Shown one piece after another: positions 8,402-17,072 of a DNA stretch of 64,000 bases. Every line of letters starts with the position of its first letter. Within the stretch, counting starts at the first letter, position 1. Origin of the DNA: Roseovarius carneus. Lineage in GTDB: Bacteria > Pseudomonadota > Alphaproteobacteria > Rhodobacterales > Rhodobacteraceae. The notes under the pieces were generated by a model that was not told the origin of the DNA, ran no database searches, and was given only the letters and a program-made list of their open reading frames with translations. The stretch lies in the NCBI RefSeq assembly GCF_020141465.1, contig NZ_JAHSPD010000001.1, forward strand, positions 1,904,374 through 1,968,373, in the 5' to 3' direction. A program made the translations under genes and the position numbers.

Positions 8402-8725
8402 CTAGTCTGCTTTGATCTCGATAGACTGGCGCAGTTTGCCCGAGAGCCTGTCATAGATCAAAATCTCGTTTGCCGCCGTCACCACCGCGATCCAGTCGGA
8501 GCCTTGGGTGAAGGCCGTGGCCTCTGCCCCCTCTGGCAGGGTGAGTGTGGCAGGCAGGTCTGGCCTCGCGCCGCCCGAGAAGCGGGTGACAAACAGCGCT
8601 ACGATCACTATGAACCCGATAATCATCGTCGCCGTCAGCACAGTCACCAATCGGCGCAGATGTTTTACCAGCCCCGGATCGAGCTCTGGCACGGTCTCAG
8701 ATACATCATTGGAGCGTTCGGTCAT
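8402..8725 (-). CDS. DUF6476 family membrane-anchored protein
   Basis: A 107-residue protein with one transmembrane segment at about residues 27-47 (LVTVLTATMIIGFIVIVALFV) and a short N-terminal cytoplasmic part. The C-terminal part reads FTQGSDWIAVVTAANEILIY, which matches the Rhodobacterales DUF6476 pattern. Its function is unknown. The start codon (CAT at 8723-8725 on the plus strand) overlaps the rluD start on the opposite strand, so each gene's promoter must lie in the other's coding sequence. Confidence 0.8.
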   Translation of the reverse strand: MTERSNDVSETVPELDPGLVKHLRRLVTVLTATMIIGFIVIVALFVTRFSGGARPDLPATLTLPEGAEATAFTQGSDWIAVVTAANEILIYDRLSGKLRQSIEIKAD

Positions 8726-9752
8726 GGCGCAGGCCCCCCTCAGCGTGCGGATATCTCATGCCCCGCCGCCCCGTCTGGATAAGGCATTGGCGCGCGATGT
8801 GCCAGAGGAGGCGGCGTTGTCGCGCACCCGTCTGGCGCGGCTCATTGGCGACGGTCAGGTGCGCCTTAACGGGACCGTGACACTTGACCCCAAGGCGCGG
8901 GTGGCCGAGGGCGATATCGTGGAGATCACAGTGCCCGAAGCGGTCGAGAGCCATATCGAAGCCGAGGAGATCCCGCTTGAGATCGCCTATGAGGATGATG
9001 ATCTGATCGTGGTCAACAAACCTGCGGGCATGGTCGTACATCCGGCCCCCGGCACGCCGTCCGGCACGCTTGTGAACGCGCTTTTGCATCATTTTGGCGG
9101 AAAGCTTTCTGGGGTGGGCGGTGTCAGCCGTCCCGGCATCGTGCACCGGATCGACAAGGACACAAGCGGGCTTCTGGTTGTGGCCAAATCCGATGCGGCG
9201 CATCACGGGCTGGCCGCGCAATTTGCCGCCCACACGGCCGAGCGGCATTACATCGCGCTCTGCCACGGCGTACCAGAGGCCGCTGATCCACGCCTGCGCG
9301 GCCTGCGCGGGGTGAGTTTTGAGCCCGGCAATATCCTGCGGATCGAGACCGAGCTTGCCCGCCATAAGACCGACCGGCAGCGACAGGCCGTGATCTGGGG
9401 CGGGGGGCGTCATGCCGTGACCCGCGCACGCCTCATTGAGCGGTTTGGCACGCCTGCCTGCATCGCGTTGCTGGAATGTTGGCTGGAGACAGGGCGCACC
9501 CACCAGATCCGCGTGCATATGGCCCATGCCGGGCACGGACTAATCGGCGATCCGGTCTATGGTGGGCGCCGCAAGTTGCCGCAAAAGGCGTTGCCCGAGG
9601 GCGGTCTTGAGGCGGCGCAGTCCTTCCCGCGTCAGGCGCTTCATGCGGCCTCGCTGGGGTTCGAGCACCCTCTGAGCGGTGATGAGATGCGCTTTGAGGC
9701 GGATTTACCAAGCGATATCGAGACGCTCTGCACCGTGTTGCGCGGGGGCTGA
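8724..9752 (+). CDS. rluD: RluA/RluD family 23S rRNA pseudouridine synthase
   Basis: Isomerises uridines in 23S rRNA to pseudouridine. It has an N-terminal S4 RNA-binding domain (SRTRLARLIGDGQVRLNG), then the catalytic domain with HRIDKDTSGLLVVAK, which contains the catalytic aspartate. The C-terminal signature GRTHQIRVHMAHAGHGLIGD is intact. The length of 342 residues is close to RluD. The ATG at 8724 follows GGAG at 8711-8714. The open frame upstream is antisense to the DUF6476 gene and is not family sequence. RluD is the best family match, but paralogues (RluA, RluC) cannot be fully excluded. Confidence 0.88.
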   Translation: MAQAPLSVRISHAPPPRLDKALARDVPEEAALSRTRLARLIGDGQVRLNGTVTLDPKARVAEGDIVEITVPEAVESHIEAEEIPLEIAYEDDDLIVVNKPAGMVVHPAPGTPSGTLVNALLHHFGGKLSGVGGVSRPGIVHRIDKDTSGLLVVAKSDAAHHGLAAQFAAHTAERHYIALCHGVPEAADPRLRGLRGVSFEPGNILRIETELARHKTDRQRQAVIWGGGRHAVTRARLIERFGTPACIALLECWLETGRTHQIRVHMAHAGHGLIGDPVYGGRRKLPQKALPEGGLEAAQSFPRQALHAASLGFEHPLSGDEMRFEADLPSDIETLCTVLRGG

Positions 9753-9862
9753 CGCGCGGTCTCTGTTACGTCCGAGCACAGCTGCGTGAGGCCATGGTCA
9801 CATGGGTTCCAAACACCTTTTTGCAGGATCATATATCCTTAACCGGTTCCCTGCTAAGGCCC

Positions 9863-9891
9863 TTGAAAGGGCCGAGCACCGATCCTAAATT
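9863..9891 (+). promoter_or_regulatory. Putative rpoH promoter
   Basis: TTGAAA (9863-9868) and TAAATT (9886-9891) are separated by exactly 17 bases and lie 44 bases before the rpoH start, a good vegetative-sigma arrangement. The -35 box sits inside a perfect inverted repeat (GGCCCT at 9858-9863, AGGGCC at 9868-9873), so a DNA-binding protein or hairpin could interfere with it. Confidence 0.55.
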
Positions 9892-9934
9892 GATGTTAAG
9901 GTCCTAAACATAGGGCGATCTGGAGGGTTTTGAG

Positions 9935-10831
9935 ATGGCCAATTACGCAAATCTGCCGGCGCCGACGCCAGAAGGCGGTCTGAACCGCTATATGCAGGAA
10001 ATCCGTAAATTCCCGCTCCTTGAGCCGGAAGAGGAATATATGCTGGCCAAAGCCTGGGTCGAGCAGGAGGATACCGAGGCGGCTCACCGCATGGTCACAT
10101 CGCACCTGCGTCTCGCGGCCAAGATTGCCATGGGGTATCGCGGCTACGGCTTGCCGCAGGCCGAGGTGATCTCGGAGGCGAATGTGGGCCTCATGCAGGC
10201 CGTGAAACGGTTCGACCCTGAGAAGGGTTTCCGCCTCGCGACCTATGCGATGTGGTGGATTCGCGCGAGTATTCAGGAGTATATCCTGCGCTCGTGGTCC
10301 TTGGTGAAGCTTGGCACGACATCGGCGCAAAAGAAGCTCTTTTTCAACCTACGCAAAGCGAAGAACAAGATTGGCGCGCTGGAAGAAGGCGATCTTCGCC
10401 CGGAAAACGTCAAGACAATCGCGACCCAGCTGGGTGTGACAGAGGCTGAGGTGATCTCCATGAACCGGCGCATGTCGGGTGGGGATGCGTCTCTCAATGC
10501 CACGGTCGGATCTGAGGGCGAGGGGACGATGCAATGGCAGGACTGGTTGGAAGACACCGATGCCGATCAGGCTGGTGATTACGAGGCGCGCGACGAGCTT
10601 GAGGCACGCCGCGAGATGCTGAGTGCGGCGATGGATGTTCTCAATGACCGCGAAAAGGATATCCTGACCCAACGGCGCCTGTCTGACACAGTCGTGACGC
10701 TGGAAGAGCTGAGCGGGCAATATGACGTGAGCCGCGAACGCATCCGCCAGATTGAGGTGCGCGCGTTCGAGAAGCTGCAAAAGCGGATGCGCGCGCTGGC
10801 GCAGGACAAAGGCATGATGTTGGACGCCTGA
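9935..10831 (+). CDS. rpoH: RNA polymerase sigma factor RpoH (sigma-32)
   Basis: Alternative sigma factor for heat-shock and related stress genes. It begins with the region-1.2 pattern LNRYMQEIRKFPLLEPEEEY, then region 2 (HLRLAAKIAMGYRGYGLP, YAMWWIRASIQEYILRSWSLVK) and the diagnostic RpoH box QKKLFFNLR. Region 4 contains ERIRQIEVRAFEKLQKRM. The length of 298 residues is typical. GGAGGG precedes the ATG at 9935. Many Rhodobacteraceae carry two rpoH copies; this one sits next to rluD, a common order, but I cannot tell RpoH1 from RpoH2 here. Confidence 0.96.
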   Translation: MANYANLPAPTPEGGLNRYMQEIRKFPLLEPEEEYMLAKAWVEQEDTEAAHRMVTSHLRLAAKIAMGYRGYGLPQAEVISEANVGLMQAVKRFDPEKGFRLATYAMWWIRASIQEYILRSWSLVKLGTTSAQKKLFFNLRKAKNKIGALEEGDLRPENVKTIATQLGVTEAEVISMNRRMSGGDASLNATVGSEGEGTMQWQDWLEDTDADQAGDYEARDELEARREMLSAAMDVLNDREKDILTQRRLSDTVVTLEELSGQYDVSRERIRQIEVRAFEKLQKRMRALAQDKGMMLDA

Positions 10832-10948
10832 CATATAGGAGGCCTGAAATGTAGGGGGCCTGCGGTGATTGCAGAGGCCTGACCGCTTGCCCCTTGGCGC
10901 GCCGCGCACGCCGGAGTAGTTTACGTTGCAACCTCGAAGGGGCGCGCA

Positions 10949-12010
10949 ATGATCCAGGCGACACGGCGAATATGGGCGATGGGGGCTGCTGCGGCGGCGT
11001 TTAGCCTGCTTGCGGCTTGCGCCGAACGTGGGGTGGTCATGTATGCTGATCCCAGGCCTGATGCGTCGATAGAAGTGATGTATGTCGCGACACAGCGCGC
11101 CTTGGGCAAGGCGAATGACACGTTTGGCGAAAAGCGAAACGCCACCCTCAACCATTTCCGCGCCGAAATCTCGGTCCCGCCTAACCATGAGGTGGGCCAG
11201 ATTGAGTGGCCGCGCGGTACCCCCGACGCGTCACGGCATTTCGTGATCACGCAAAGCAGCCTTTTACCGGATTCGGCCCAGATGGCCCGGCAAATCGCCG
11301 CTGAGCGCAGGACGGGCGATACGATGATATTTGTGCATGGCTATAATAACACCCTCTCTGAGGCGATGTACCGTTTTGCCCAGATCAAAACGGATTATGG
11401 CGTCACCGGGCCGGGCGTTTTGTTTTCATGGCAATCGGCAGGCAATCCGCGCGGCTATATCTATGATCGCGATTCGGTACTTTTTGCGCGCGATGATCTG
11501 GTGGAGACGATCCGGCAAGTGGCGCGCCACTCGGATGAGCGTGTCTTTTTGCTGGCCCATTCTATGGGGGCGCAACTGATGATGGAGGCGCTGCGCCAGA
11601 TTGCTTTGACGGGGGATCTTGCGCTGTTGGACCGGGTGGCCACGGTTGCGTTGATCAGCCCGGATATTGATCCCGATCTTTTCCGCGATCAGGTGACAAC
11701 TGTGGGAACATTGCGCGCGCCGATCTTGGTGTTTGTGTCGCGCGAGGATTGGGCGTTGGGGCTTGCGAGCCTCATTACCGGATCAAAAGAGCGGCTTGGG
11801 GTGATCTCCTCTGGCGCGCAGGTCGAAGGGCTTGATGTGCGGGTTATCGATGTCTCGGGGCTGGAGGATGGCAAGGATATGAACCATGCGACGGCCTTTA
11901 CTTCGGCGGCGGCGGTGGGGGTGCTGCGCGGATTGATTGATGAGGCGCGTGGGGGCCGGCAGCCGTTTCCGGGTTATATCGCGCTTACGGGTGATAACTT
12001 GAAGCGCTGA
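10949..12010 (+). CDS. Alpha/beta hydrolase lipoprotein (DUF900 family)
   Basis: An exported 353-residue lipoprotein. The signal sequence ends in SLLAAC with the lipobox cysteine at residue 24. The mature part has the FVHGYNNTL oxyanion motif near residue 128, the nucleophile elbow AHSMG with Ser205, and a late MNHATAF segment that could supply the catalytic histidine. This is the DUF900 subgroup of alpha/beta hydrolases, whose substrates are not known. Anchoring in the membrane facing the periplasm is likely. The 117-base gap before it contains only short AGGCCTG-type repeats. Confidence 0.82.
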   Translation: MIQATRRIWAMGAAAAAFSLLAACAERGVVMYADPRPDASIEVMYVATQRALGKANDTFGEKRNATLNHFRAEISVPPNHEVGQIEWPRGTPDASRHFVITQSSLLPDSAQMARQIAAERRTGDTMIFVHGYNNTLSEAMYRFAQIKTDYGVTGPGVLFSWQSAGNPRGYIYDRDSVLFARDDLVETIRQVARHSDERVFLLAHSMGAQLMMEALRQIALTGDLALLDRVATVALISPDIDPDLFRDQVTTVGTLRAPILVFVSREDWALGLASLITGSKERLGVISSGAQVEGLDVRVIDVSGLEDGKDMNHATAFTSAAAVGVLRGLIDEARGGRQPFPGYIALTGDNLKR

Positions 12011-12040
12011 TGCGGTTGCGACAATTGAGAGGGGAATGGC

Positions 12041-12310
12041 ATGGCTGGAGGCTGGGCCCGCGATGGGGCCGTATCAGAGCAGATTGAGGCGTCGATCAAC
12101 GATGAGTTGGCACGCCTTAAGGCACGTCGCAGCCCTGAGGGCGAAAGCCTGACCCATTGCGCGGAATGTGAGGAGCCTATCCCGGAGGCACGGCGTGCGG
12201 CGCTGCCGGGTGTGAAGCTGTGCATTGAGTGCGTGGCCGAACGCGATGGGGCGAAGGCTGCGCGGGGGGGCATCAACCGGCGCGGGTCGAAAGATTCTCA
12301 ATTGAAGTGA
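12041..12310 (+). CDS. DksA/TraR-type C4 zinc-finger protein
   Basis: An 89-residue protein with four cysteines spaced as CAEC (40, 43) and CIEC (61, 64), the zinc ribbon of the DksA/TraR family, after a short helical N-terminus. It is too short to be a full DksA with the long coiled coil, and the acidic coiled-coil tip is missing. It resembles the small TraR/YbiI-like members that can bind in the RNA polymerase secondary channel. The ATG at 12041 follows GAGGGG. It lies 30 bases after the lipoprotein gene, so the two may be co-transcribed. Confidence 0.85.
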   Translation: MAGGWARDGAVSEQIEASINDELARLKARRSPEGESLTHCAECEEPIPEARRAALPGVKLCIECVAERDGAKAARGGINRRGSKDSQLK

Positions 12311-12319
12311 TCCGGCGGT

Positions 12320-12445
12320 GCGCCCTTCGCAGGGCGCGCAGGGTTGGATTTGCGTTCGGGCCACGCAGGCCATGTGTAATTGCGTTCAGGCCACGCAGGC
12401 CGGGGCTCCGCCCCCGCCGTTGAATTTCCCGAGGGAAATTCAACG
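12320..12445. repeat. Intergenic mosaic of repeats and hairpins
   Basis: Three structures follow the zinc-finger gene. The first is a hairpin GCGCCC/GGGCGC (12320-12325/12332-12337). The second is two 22-base direct repeats differing at one base (12350-12371 and 12380-12401, unit TTGCGTTC-GGCCACGCAGGCC). The third is a 13-bp perfect palindrome (12418-12430/12433-12445, arm CGTTGAATTTCCC). The palindrome lies about 40 bases before the convergent pepF stop. It could act as a bidirectional transcript end or be a dispersed intergenic repeat. Confidence 0.6.
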
Positions 12446-12482
12446 TCTCCCCCAGGATACTTTTGGCAAGAAGAAGTTGGGG

Positions 12483-14303
12483 TCAGCCTTCCATCGCTTC
12501 CAATTCATCGATGAAGCCTTCGATCATGCTGAGGCCTTTGTCCCAGAATTTGGGGTCGGACGCATCGAGGCCGAAGGGGGCCAGAAGGGCTTTGTGGTGT
12601 TTGGAGCCGCCCGCCTTGAGCATCTCGAAATATTTATCCTCAAAGCCTTCGGGTGCATCCTCGTAGACCGCGTAGAGCGCGTTTACGAGCCCGTCGCCGA
12701 ACGCGTAGGCATAGACGTAGAAGGGCGAGTGGACGAAATGGGGGATATAGGCCCAGAATGTCTCGTAGCCCTCCATGAAATCAAACGCTGGCCCGAGCGA
12801 TTGGGCTTGGACGGACATCCAGAGCGCGTTGATATCCTCGGGCGTCAGCTCGCCCTCGCGGCGGGCGGCGTGGAGTTTGCATTCAAAGTCGTAGAAGGCG
12901 ATTTGGCGCACCACGGTATTGATCATGTCCTCGACCTTGCCCGCCAGCATCACCTTTCGTTCTGCGTCCGAGGCGGCACCGTCCAGCATTTTGCGGAAGG
13001 TGAGCATCTCGCCGAAGACGGAGGCCGTCTCAGCCAGCGTAAGGGGGGTGGAGCTGAGAAGCTCGCCTTGATCGGCGGCGAGGACCTGATGCACGCCGTG
13101 GCCCAGCTCATGCGCCAGGGTCATGACATCGCGGGGTTTTCCCAAGTAGTTGAGCATCACGTAAGGATGCACGTCGGTTACTGTGGGGTGGGCAAACGCG
13201 CCCGGTGCTTTGCCGGGTTTGACGCCTGCGTCAATCCAGCCGCGATCGAAGAAGGGCTCGGCCAGAGCGCCCATGCGCGGATCAAACGCGGTGTAGGCGT
13301 CCATCACTGTTTTGCGCGCAGCGTCCCATGAGACGGTTTTGGTGTCTTCCATCGGCAAGGGCGCGTTGCGGTCCCAGACCTGCATCCGCTCAAGGCCCAG
13401 CCATTTGCGTTTCAGCTCATAATAGCGGTGGCTGAGGCGGGGGTAGGCGGCGACCACGGCATCACGCAGGGCCTCCACGACCTCGGGCTCCACATCATTG
13501 CTGAGGTGGCGGCCGGTTTGGGCGGTGGGCATGCCGCGCCAACGGTCGATAACCTCTTTTTCCTTGGCGGATGTGTTGTGCACGCGGGCAAAGGTGCGGA
13601 TGTTTTCGCCAAACACCCGCGCCAGCTCGCGGCTGGCGGCCTCGCGTTTGGCTCGGTCTTGCTCGGTCAGAAGGTTCAGCGTGCCTTCGATGTTCAGCTC
13701 CTCGCCATCCACCTCGAAGCTGAGGCCCGCGATGGTTTCATCAAAGAGCCGTTCCCACGCATCGCCGACCACGCCCATATCGTGCAGAAACTTCTCCATC
13801 TCGTCGGAGAGCTGATGCGGCTTCATCGCGCGGATTCGGTCCAGCACGGGTTTGTAGCGTGCGAGCGCGTCGTTTTGCGCCAGAAGCCCGGCGAGGTGGT
13901 CATCCTCCAGCCGGTTGAGCTCAAGCGTGAAAAACACAAGAGGTGTCGTGTAAGTCGTTACTTTCTCTTGGCAATCGCTGAGGAATTTGGTGCGCGCGCC
14001 ATCGGTGGTAAGCTGGTAATAGCGCAGCCCGGCGAAGGACATGATGCGTCCTGCGACACCGCTGATCGCTTCGTCGCGCTCGATACATTTGAGCAGCTCG
14101 CCGGCGTCCAGCGTGCTCAGCTTGCCCTCGTAATCGGCGGCGAAGGCTGCGCAAGCTTCCTTCAGCCAATCCATGTCGCGCTGAAGCTCAGGCGCGTCCT
14201 CAGACGTATAGAGATCGCTCAGGTCCCATTCGGGCAGATTGCCGAGCCCTTCGCTGCCTGAGCTTGGATTGGCGTCGAAGGTGGGGCGTGGCAGGTGGGT
14301 CAT
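12483..14303 (-). CDS. pepF: M3 family oligoendopeptidase F-like metallopeptidase
   Basis: Cytosolic zinc peptidase that degrades short peptides. The zinc motif HELGH lies in the stretch TLAHELGHGVHQVLA, encoded around 13090-13125, with the downstream glutamate in LAETASVFGEM. The N-terminal part begins NLPEWDLSDLYTSED, the usual PepF opening. The length is 606 residues. The ATG at 14303 is preceded on its strand by AGGAG; a longer start at 14357 would add 18 residues without a ribosome-binding site. Substrate specificity cannot be read from sequence. Confidence 0.92.
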   Translation of the reverse strand: MTHLPRPTFDANPSSGSEGLGNLPEWDLSDLYTSEDAPELQRDMDWLKEACAAFAADYEGKLSTLDAGELLKCIERDEAISGVAGRIMSFAGLRYYQLTTDGARTKFLSDCQEKVTTYTTPLVFFTLELNRLEDDHLAGLLAQNDALARYKPVLDRIRAMKPHQLSDEMEKFLHDMGVVGDAWERLFDETIAGLSFEVDGEELNIEGTLNLLTEQDRAKREAASRELARVFGENIRTFARVHNTSAKEKEVIDRWRGMPTAQTGRHLSNDVEPEVVEALRDAVVAAYPRLSHRYYELKRKWLGLERMQVWDRNAPLPMEDTKTVSWDAARKTVMDAYTAFDPRMGALAEPFFDRGWIDAGVKPGKAPGAFAHPTVTDVHPYVMLNYLGKPRDVMTLAHELGHGVHQVLAADQGELLSSTPLTLAETASVFGEMLTFRKMLDGAASDAERKVMLAGKVEDMINTVVRQIAFYDFECKLHAARREGELTPEDINALWMSVQAQSLGPAFDFMEGYETFWAYIPHFVHSPFYVYAYAFGDGLVNALYAVYEDAPEGFEDKYFEMLKAGGSKHHKALLAPFGLDASDPKFWDKGLSMIEGFIDELEAMEG

Positions 14304-14396
14304 GAAGCTCTCCTTGAGTGATCTGTCAGACATAGGCGCGGGGCGGGTAAGGCTCAAGGCCCGGCTTTCGTGCGGGGGTCTTTGAGGGCATGCGGC

Positions 14397-15989
14397 TCAG
14401 CCGTATTGCGCCAGCATCGCGTTCAAATCGTCGAGCGTGTTGGCCTCCTCCAGCGGCTTGTCGTGGCGCCAGCGCTTCATGCGCGGAAACCGCAGAGCGA
14501 CGCCGGATTTGTGACGCGGTGAGGTGTGGATGCCCTCAAAGGCGATCTCGAACACATGCTCTGCGCGCACCTGCCGGACGGGACCGAAGCGCTGGAGTGT
14601 ATTTTTGCGCACCCAAGCGGTGATCTGGCGAAATTCGGCATCGGTGAGGCCGGAATAGGCCTTGGTGAAGGGCACGAGATCGTTGCCGTGGCGCACGGCA
14701 AAGGTGAAGTCGGTGAAGAGGTTGGCGCGCCGCCCGTGGCCTTGCTGGGCATAGATCATCACCGCGTCGATGGTCAGCGGATCGAGCTTCCATTTCCACC
14801 AATCGCCCTTCTTGCGGCCCGCGTGATAGGGGCCAGCGGCGGACTTGATCATCAGGCCCTCGGCGCGATTGTCGCGCGCTTTGGCGCGGATATCGGCGAG
14901 ATCCTCCCATGTTGTGAAGGGGATGAGCGGTGAGGCGCGCAGGGGGGCCGTGTCTGGCAGCGCGCCGAGGAGGGTGTCGAGACGCGCGCGGCGGGTGGTG
15001 AACGCAAGCGCGCGCAGGTCTTCGCCGCTTTCCTCCAGGAGATCATAGGCGAGTAGGATCACCGGCGCGTCCTTGAGCAGCTTTTTCGGCACAGACTTGC
15101 GCCCGATACGCTTTTGCAGGTCATTGAAGGGCAGGGGGGCTGTGCCGTTCCATGCGACGATCTCTGCGTCGATCACGGTGCCGTCGGGAAGGAAATCGCG
15201 GGCGCGGGCCAACTCGGGGAAGCGGTCGGTCATCAGGTCTTCGCCGCGCGACCAGACGAAATGTTCTCCCCCGCGCAGAATGAGTTGCCCGCGGATGCCG
15301 TCCCATTTCCACTCGGCGCGCCACTCTGCCGGGTCCCCAAGGGCCTCTGGCGCGCCCTCAAGCCCGTAGGCAAGACAGAACGGGTAGGGCCGCGAGAGGG
15401 ATGCGGCGGCATCCTGTGCCTCGATCAGAGCGTGGTATGTCGTCGTCTCCGGCGTCCAGTCGCCCATGAGGCGATGCGCCAAAGCGGCCTCGTCCTGCCC
15501 TGTGGCCTGAGCGAGGGCGCGGGTCATCAGCTTGCGTGAGATACCCACGCGAAAACCCCCGGTCAGCAGCTTGTTAAAGACCAGCCGCTCCGCCGCGCCC
15601 ATTTGGTCCCATGCGTCCAGAACGGCGGCTTTGCGCGCGTCCTCATCGGCATGATCCAGCGCGCGAAGTGTCTCGATCCATTCGGTCAGGCTGGTGTCAT
15701 GGGTGCGCGTATTGGGCGGCAGGGTGAGGGCGATGGTTTCGGCCAGATCACCAACGATGGGGTAGCTTTCTTCAAAGAGCCACAGGGGGATGCCCGCCCG
15801 CTCGGCGGCCCAGATGCGCAGCTTTGTGGTGGTGATGGCCCGCTTGGGGCGGCGACCGGAAAAGAGCGCGATGGTCCAGAGTTTATCGGTGTCGGGGGCG
15901 GTGTTGAAATAGGCCGCGAGGGCCTTGATCTTGGCCGTTGTCTTGGTGGTCTGATCCACGGCTGTATAGAGATCGGTGAAGGCTTTCAT
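14397..15989 (-). CDS. ATP-dependent DNA ligase (exonuclease-associated type)
   Basis: Seals nicks in DNA using ATP. An N-terminal DNA-binding domain (about residues 1-200) is followed by the nucleotidyltransferase motif EWKWDGIRG with the AMP-accepting lysine at 228. Motif IV DRAEGLMIK-like sequence (NRAEGLMIKS) and motif V WWKWKLDP follow, then an OB-fold region. The length of 530 residues fits the bacterial LigB/LigC-like group that travels with a beta-CASP exonuclease. The start overlaps the stop of that exonuclease by four bases, so the two are translationally coupled. A repair role is likely; the essential replicative ligase is normally the NAD-dependent LigA. Confidence 0.93.
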   Translation of the reverse strand: MKAFTDLYTAVDQTTKTTAKIKALAAYFNTAPDTDKLWTIALFSGRRPKRAITTTKLRIWAAERAGIPLWLFEESYPIVGDLAETIALTLPPNTRTHDTSLTEWIETLRALDHADEDARKAAVLDAWDQMGAAERLVFNKLLTGGFRVGISRKLMTRALAQATGQDEAALAHRLMGDWTPETTTYHALIEAQDAAASLSRPYPFCLAYGLEGAPEALGDPAEWRAEWKWDGIRGQLILRGGEHFVWSRGEDLMTDRFPELARARDFLPDGTVIDAEIVAWNGTAPLPFNDLQKRIGRKSVPKKLLKDAPVILLAYDLLEESGEDLRALAFTTRRARLDTLLGALPDTAPLRASPLIPFTTWEDLADIRAKARDNRAEGLMIKSAAGPYHAGRKKGDWWKWKLDPLTIDAVMIYAQQGHGRRANLFTDFTFAVRHGNDLVPFTKAYSGLTDAEFRQITAWVRKNTLQRFGPVRQVRAEHVFEIAFEGIHTSPRHKSGVALRFPRMKRWRHDKPLEEANTLDDLNAMLAQYG

Positions 15990-16984
15990 GCGCCGTCTTC
16001 CTCAAGCATCTCGCCAGTGAACTCGGTTGGAACGGGCTGTGCATTATAGCCCTGATCGCTCAGCCATCGCGCGAAGATATCGGTGTAACCATGCGTAGGG
16101 TATATGTTTTCAGCGCCTGTAGATTTAATCGCTTCGTTCAGCCCGGCCCAGTCGGCGTGGTCGGACATCACAAACCCACGGTCCACGCTGCGCCGCCGCC
16201 GGACCCCGCGCAGGCGCATCCATCCGCTGGCAAATCCGGTCGAGGCCGGGCGGAAACGGCGCGCCCAATTGCCCGCCAATACGCCGGGTGGGGCGAGGAT
16301 CAGCGCGCCGGGATGGGTCTTGGGGTCAAGCTCGGGGGTGACATGGGTCGTGTCCGGCAGGTGCAGGCCCTGACCGCGCAGGATGGCGTTCGTGGCCTCA
16401 ACCGCGCCGTGGGTGAGGATGGGCGCGATGGCTGGATCGAGGAGCGACAAGAGCCGCTGCGCCTTGCCCAGCGAATAGGCCCCGAGGAGCGAATATGTGC
16501 CCGTCGCCGCATTGGCCGCCCACCATGCGTTGATCTCGGCGGCTGTCTCCTCCTCGGAGGGCCAAGTGAAGACCGGCAAACCAAACGTGCATTCGGTGAT
16601 GAAGCTATGGCAGCGCACAGGCTCAAACGGGGTGCTGAGCCGGTCTGGCGTGGTCTTATAGTCGCCCGACACGACCCAGACCTCGCCACCTACTTCAACG
16701 CGGATCTGGGCGGAGCCGGGAATGTGGCCCGCCGGATGGAACGAGACGCGCGCGCCGCCAATTTCGCGCACCTCGCCGTAAGGCATGGTATCAAGGGTGA
16801 TATCCCCGAGGCGGTGGCGCATCACCGGGGCCGCGATATCCGTGGCGAGATAGCGGTTGTGCCCTTCGCGGGCGTGGTCTGCATGGCCGTGTGTGATCAA
16901 GGCGCGGTCCACCGGGGACCACGGATCAATGAAAAAATCGCCAGCGGGGCAGTAGATGCCTTGGGGTTTGAATTCCAGAACCAT
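15986..16984 (-). CDS. Ligase-associated DNA exonuclease (metallo-beta-lactamase/beta-CASP)
   Basis: A 332-residue metal-dependent nuclease. The metallo-beta-lactamase signature THGHADHAR is at residues 31-39, preceded by IYCPAGDFFIDPWSPVDRA, the characteristic opening of the ligase-associated exonuclease family. SGDYKTTPDRLSTPFEP and a C-terminal SDHADW motif complete the metal site. The start at 16984 gives the expected N-terminus; an ATG at 16996 adds four residues. It overlaps the ligase gene by four bases. In other bacteria the pair occurs with Lhr helicase and a phosphoesterase; here only the two are present. Confidence 0.9.
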   Translation of the reverse strand: MVLEFKPQGIYCPAGDFFIDPWSPVDRALITHGHADHAREGHNRYLATDIAAPVMRHRLGDITLDTMPYGEVREIGGARVSFHPAGHIPGSAQIRVEVGGEVWVVSGDYKTTPDRLSTPFEPVRCHSFITECTFGLPVFTWPSEEETAAEINAWWAANAATGTYSLLGAYSLGKAQRLLSLLDPAIAPILTHGAVEATNAILRGQGLHLPDTTHVTPELDPKTHPGALILAPPGVLAGNWARRFRPASTGFASGWMRLRGVRRRRSVDRGFVMSDHADWAGLNEAIKSTGAENIYPTHGYTDIFARWLSDQGYNAQPVPTEFTGEMLEEDGA

Positions 16985-17072
16985 GGGTCGGAACATAAGC
17001 CACGCGCCGCGATGCGCCAGCCTTGCGGTGTTGTGTGCAGTGGCTAAGGTAAAATCAAAGAGGGAGGGGTCG

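Noticed and set aside
12318..13331. A 337-codon frame antisense to pepF
   Set aside because: It runs through the intergenic repeats and the pepF 3' part with no domain pattern; pepF on the other strand is well supported.
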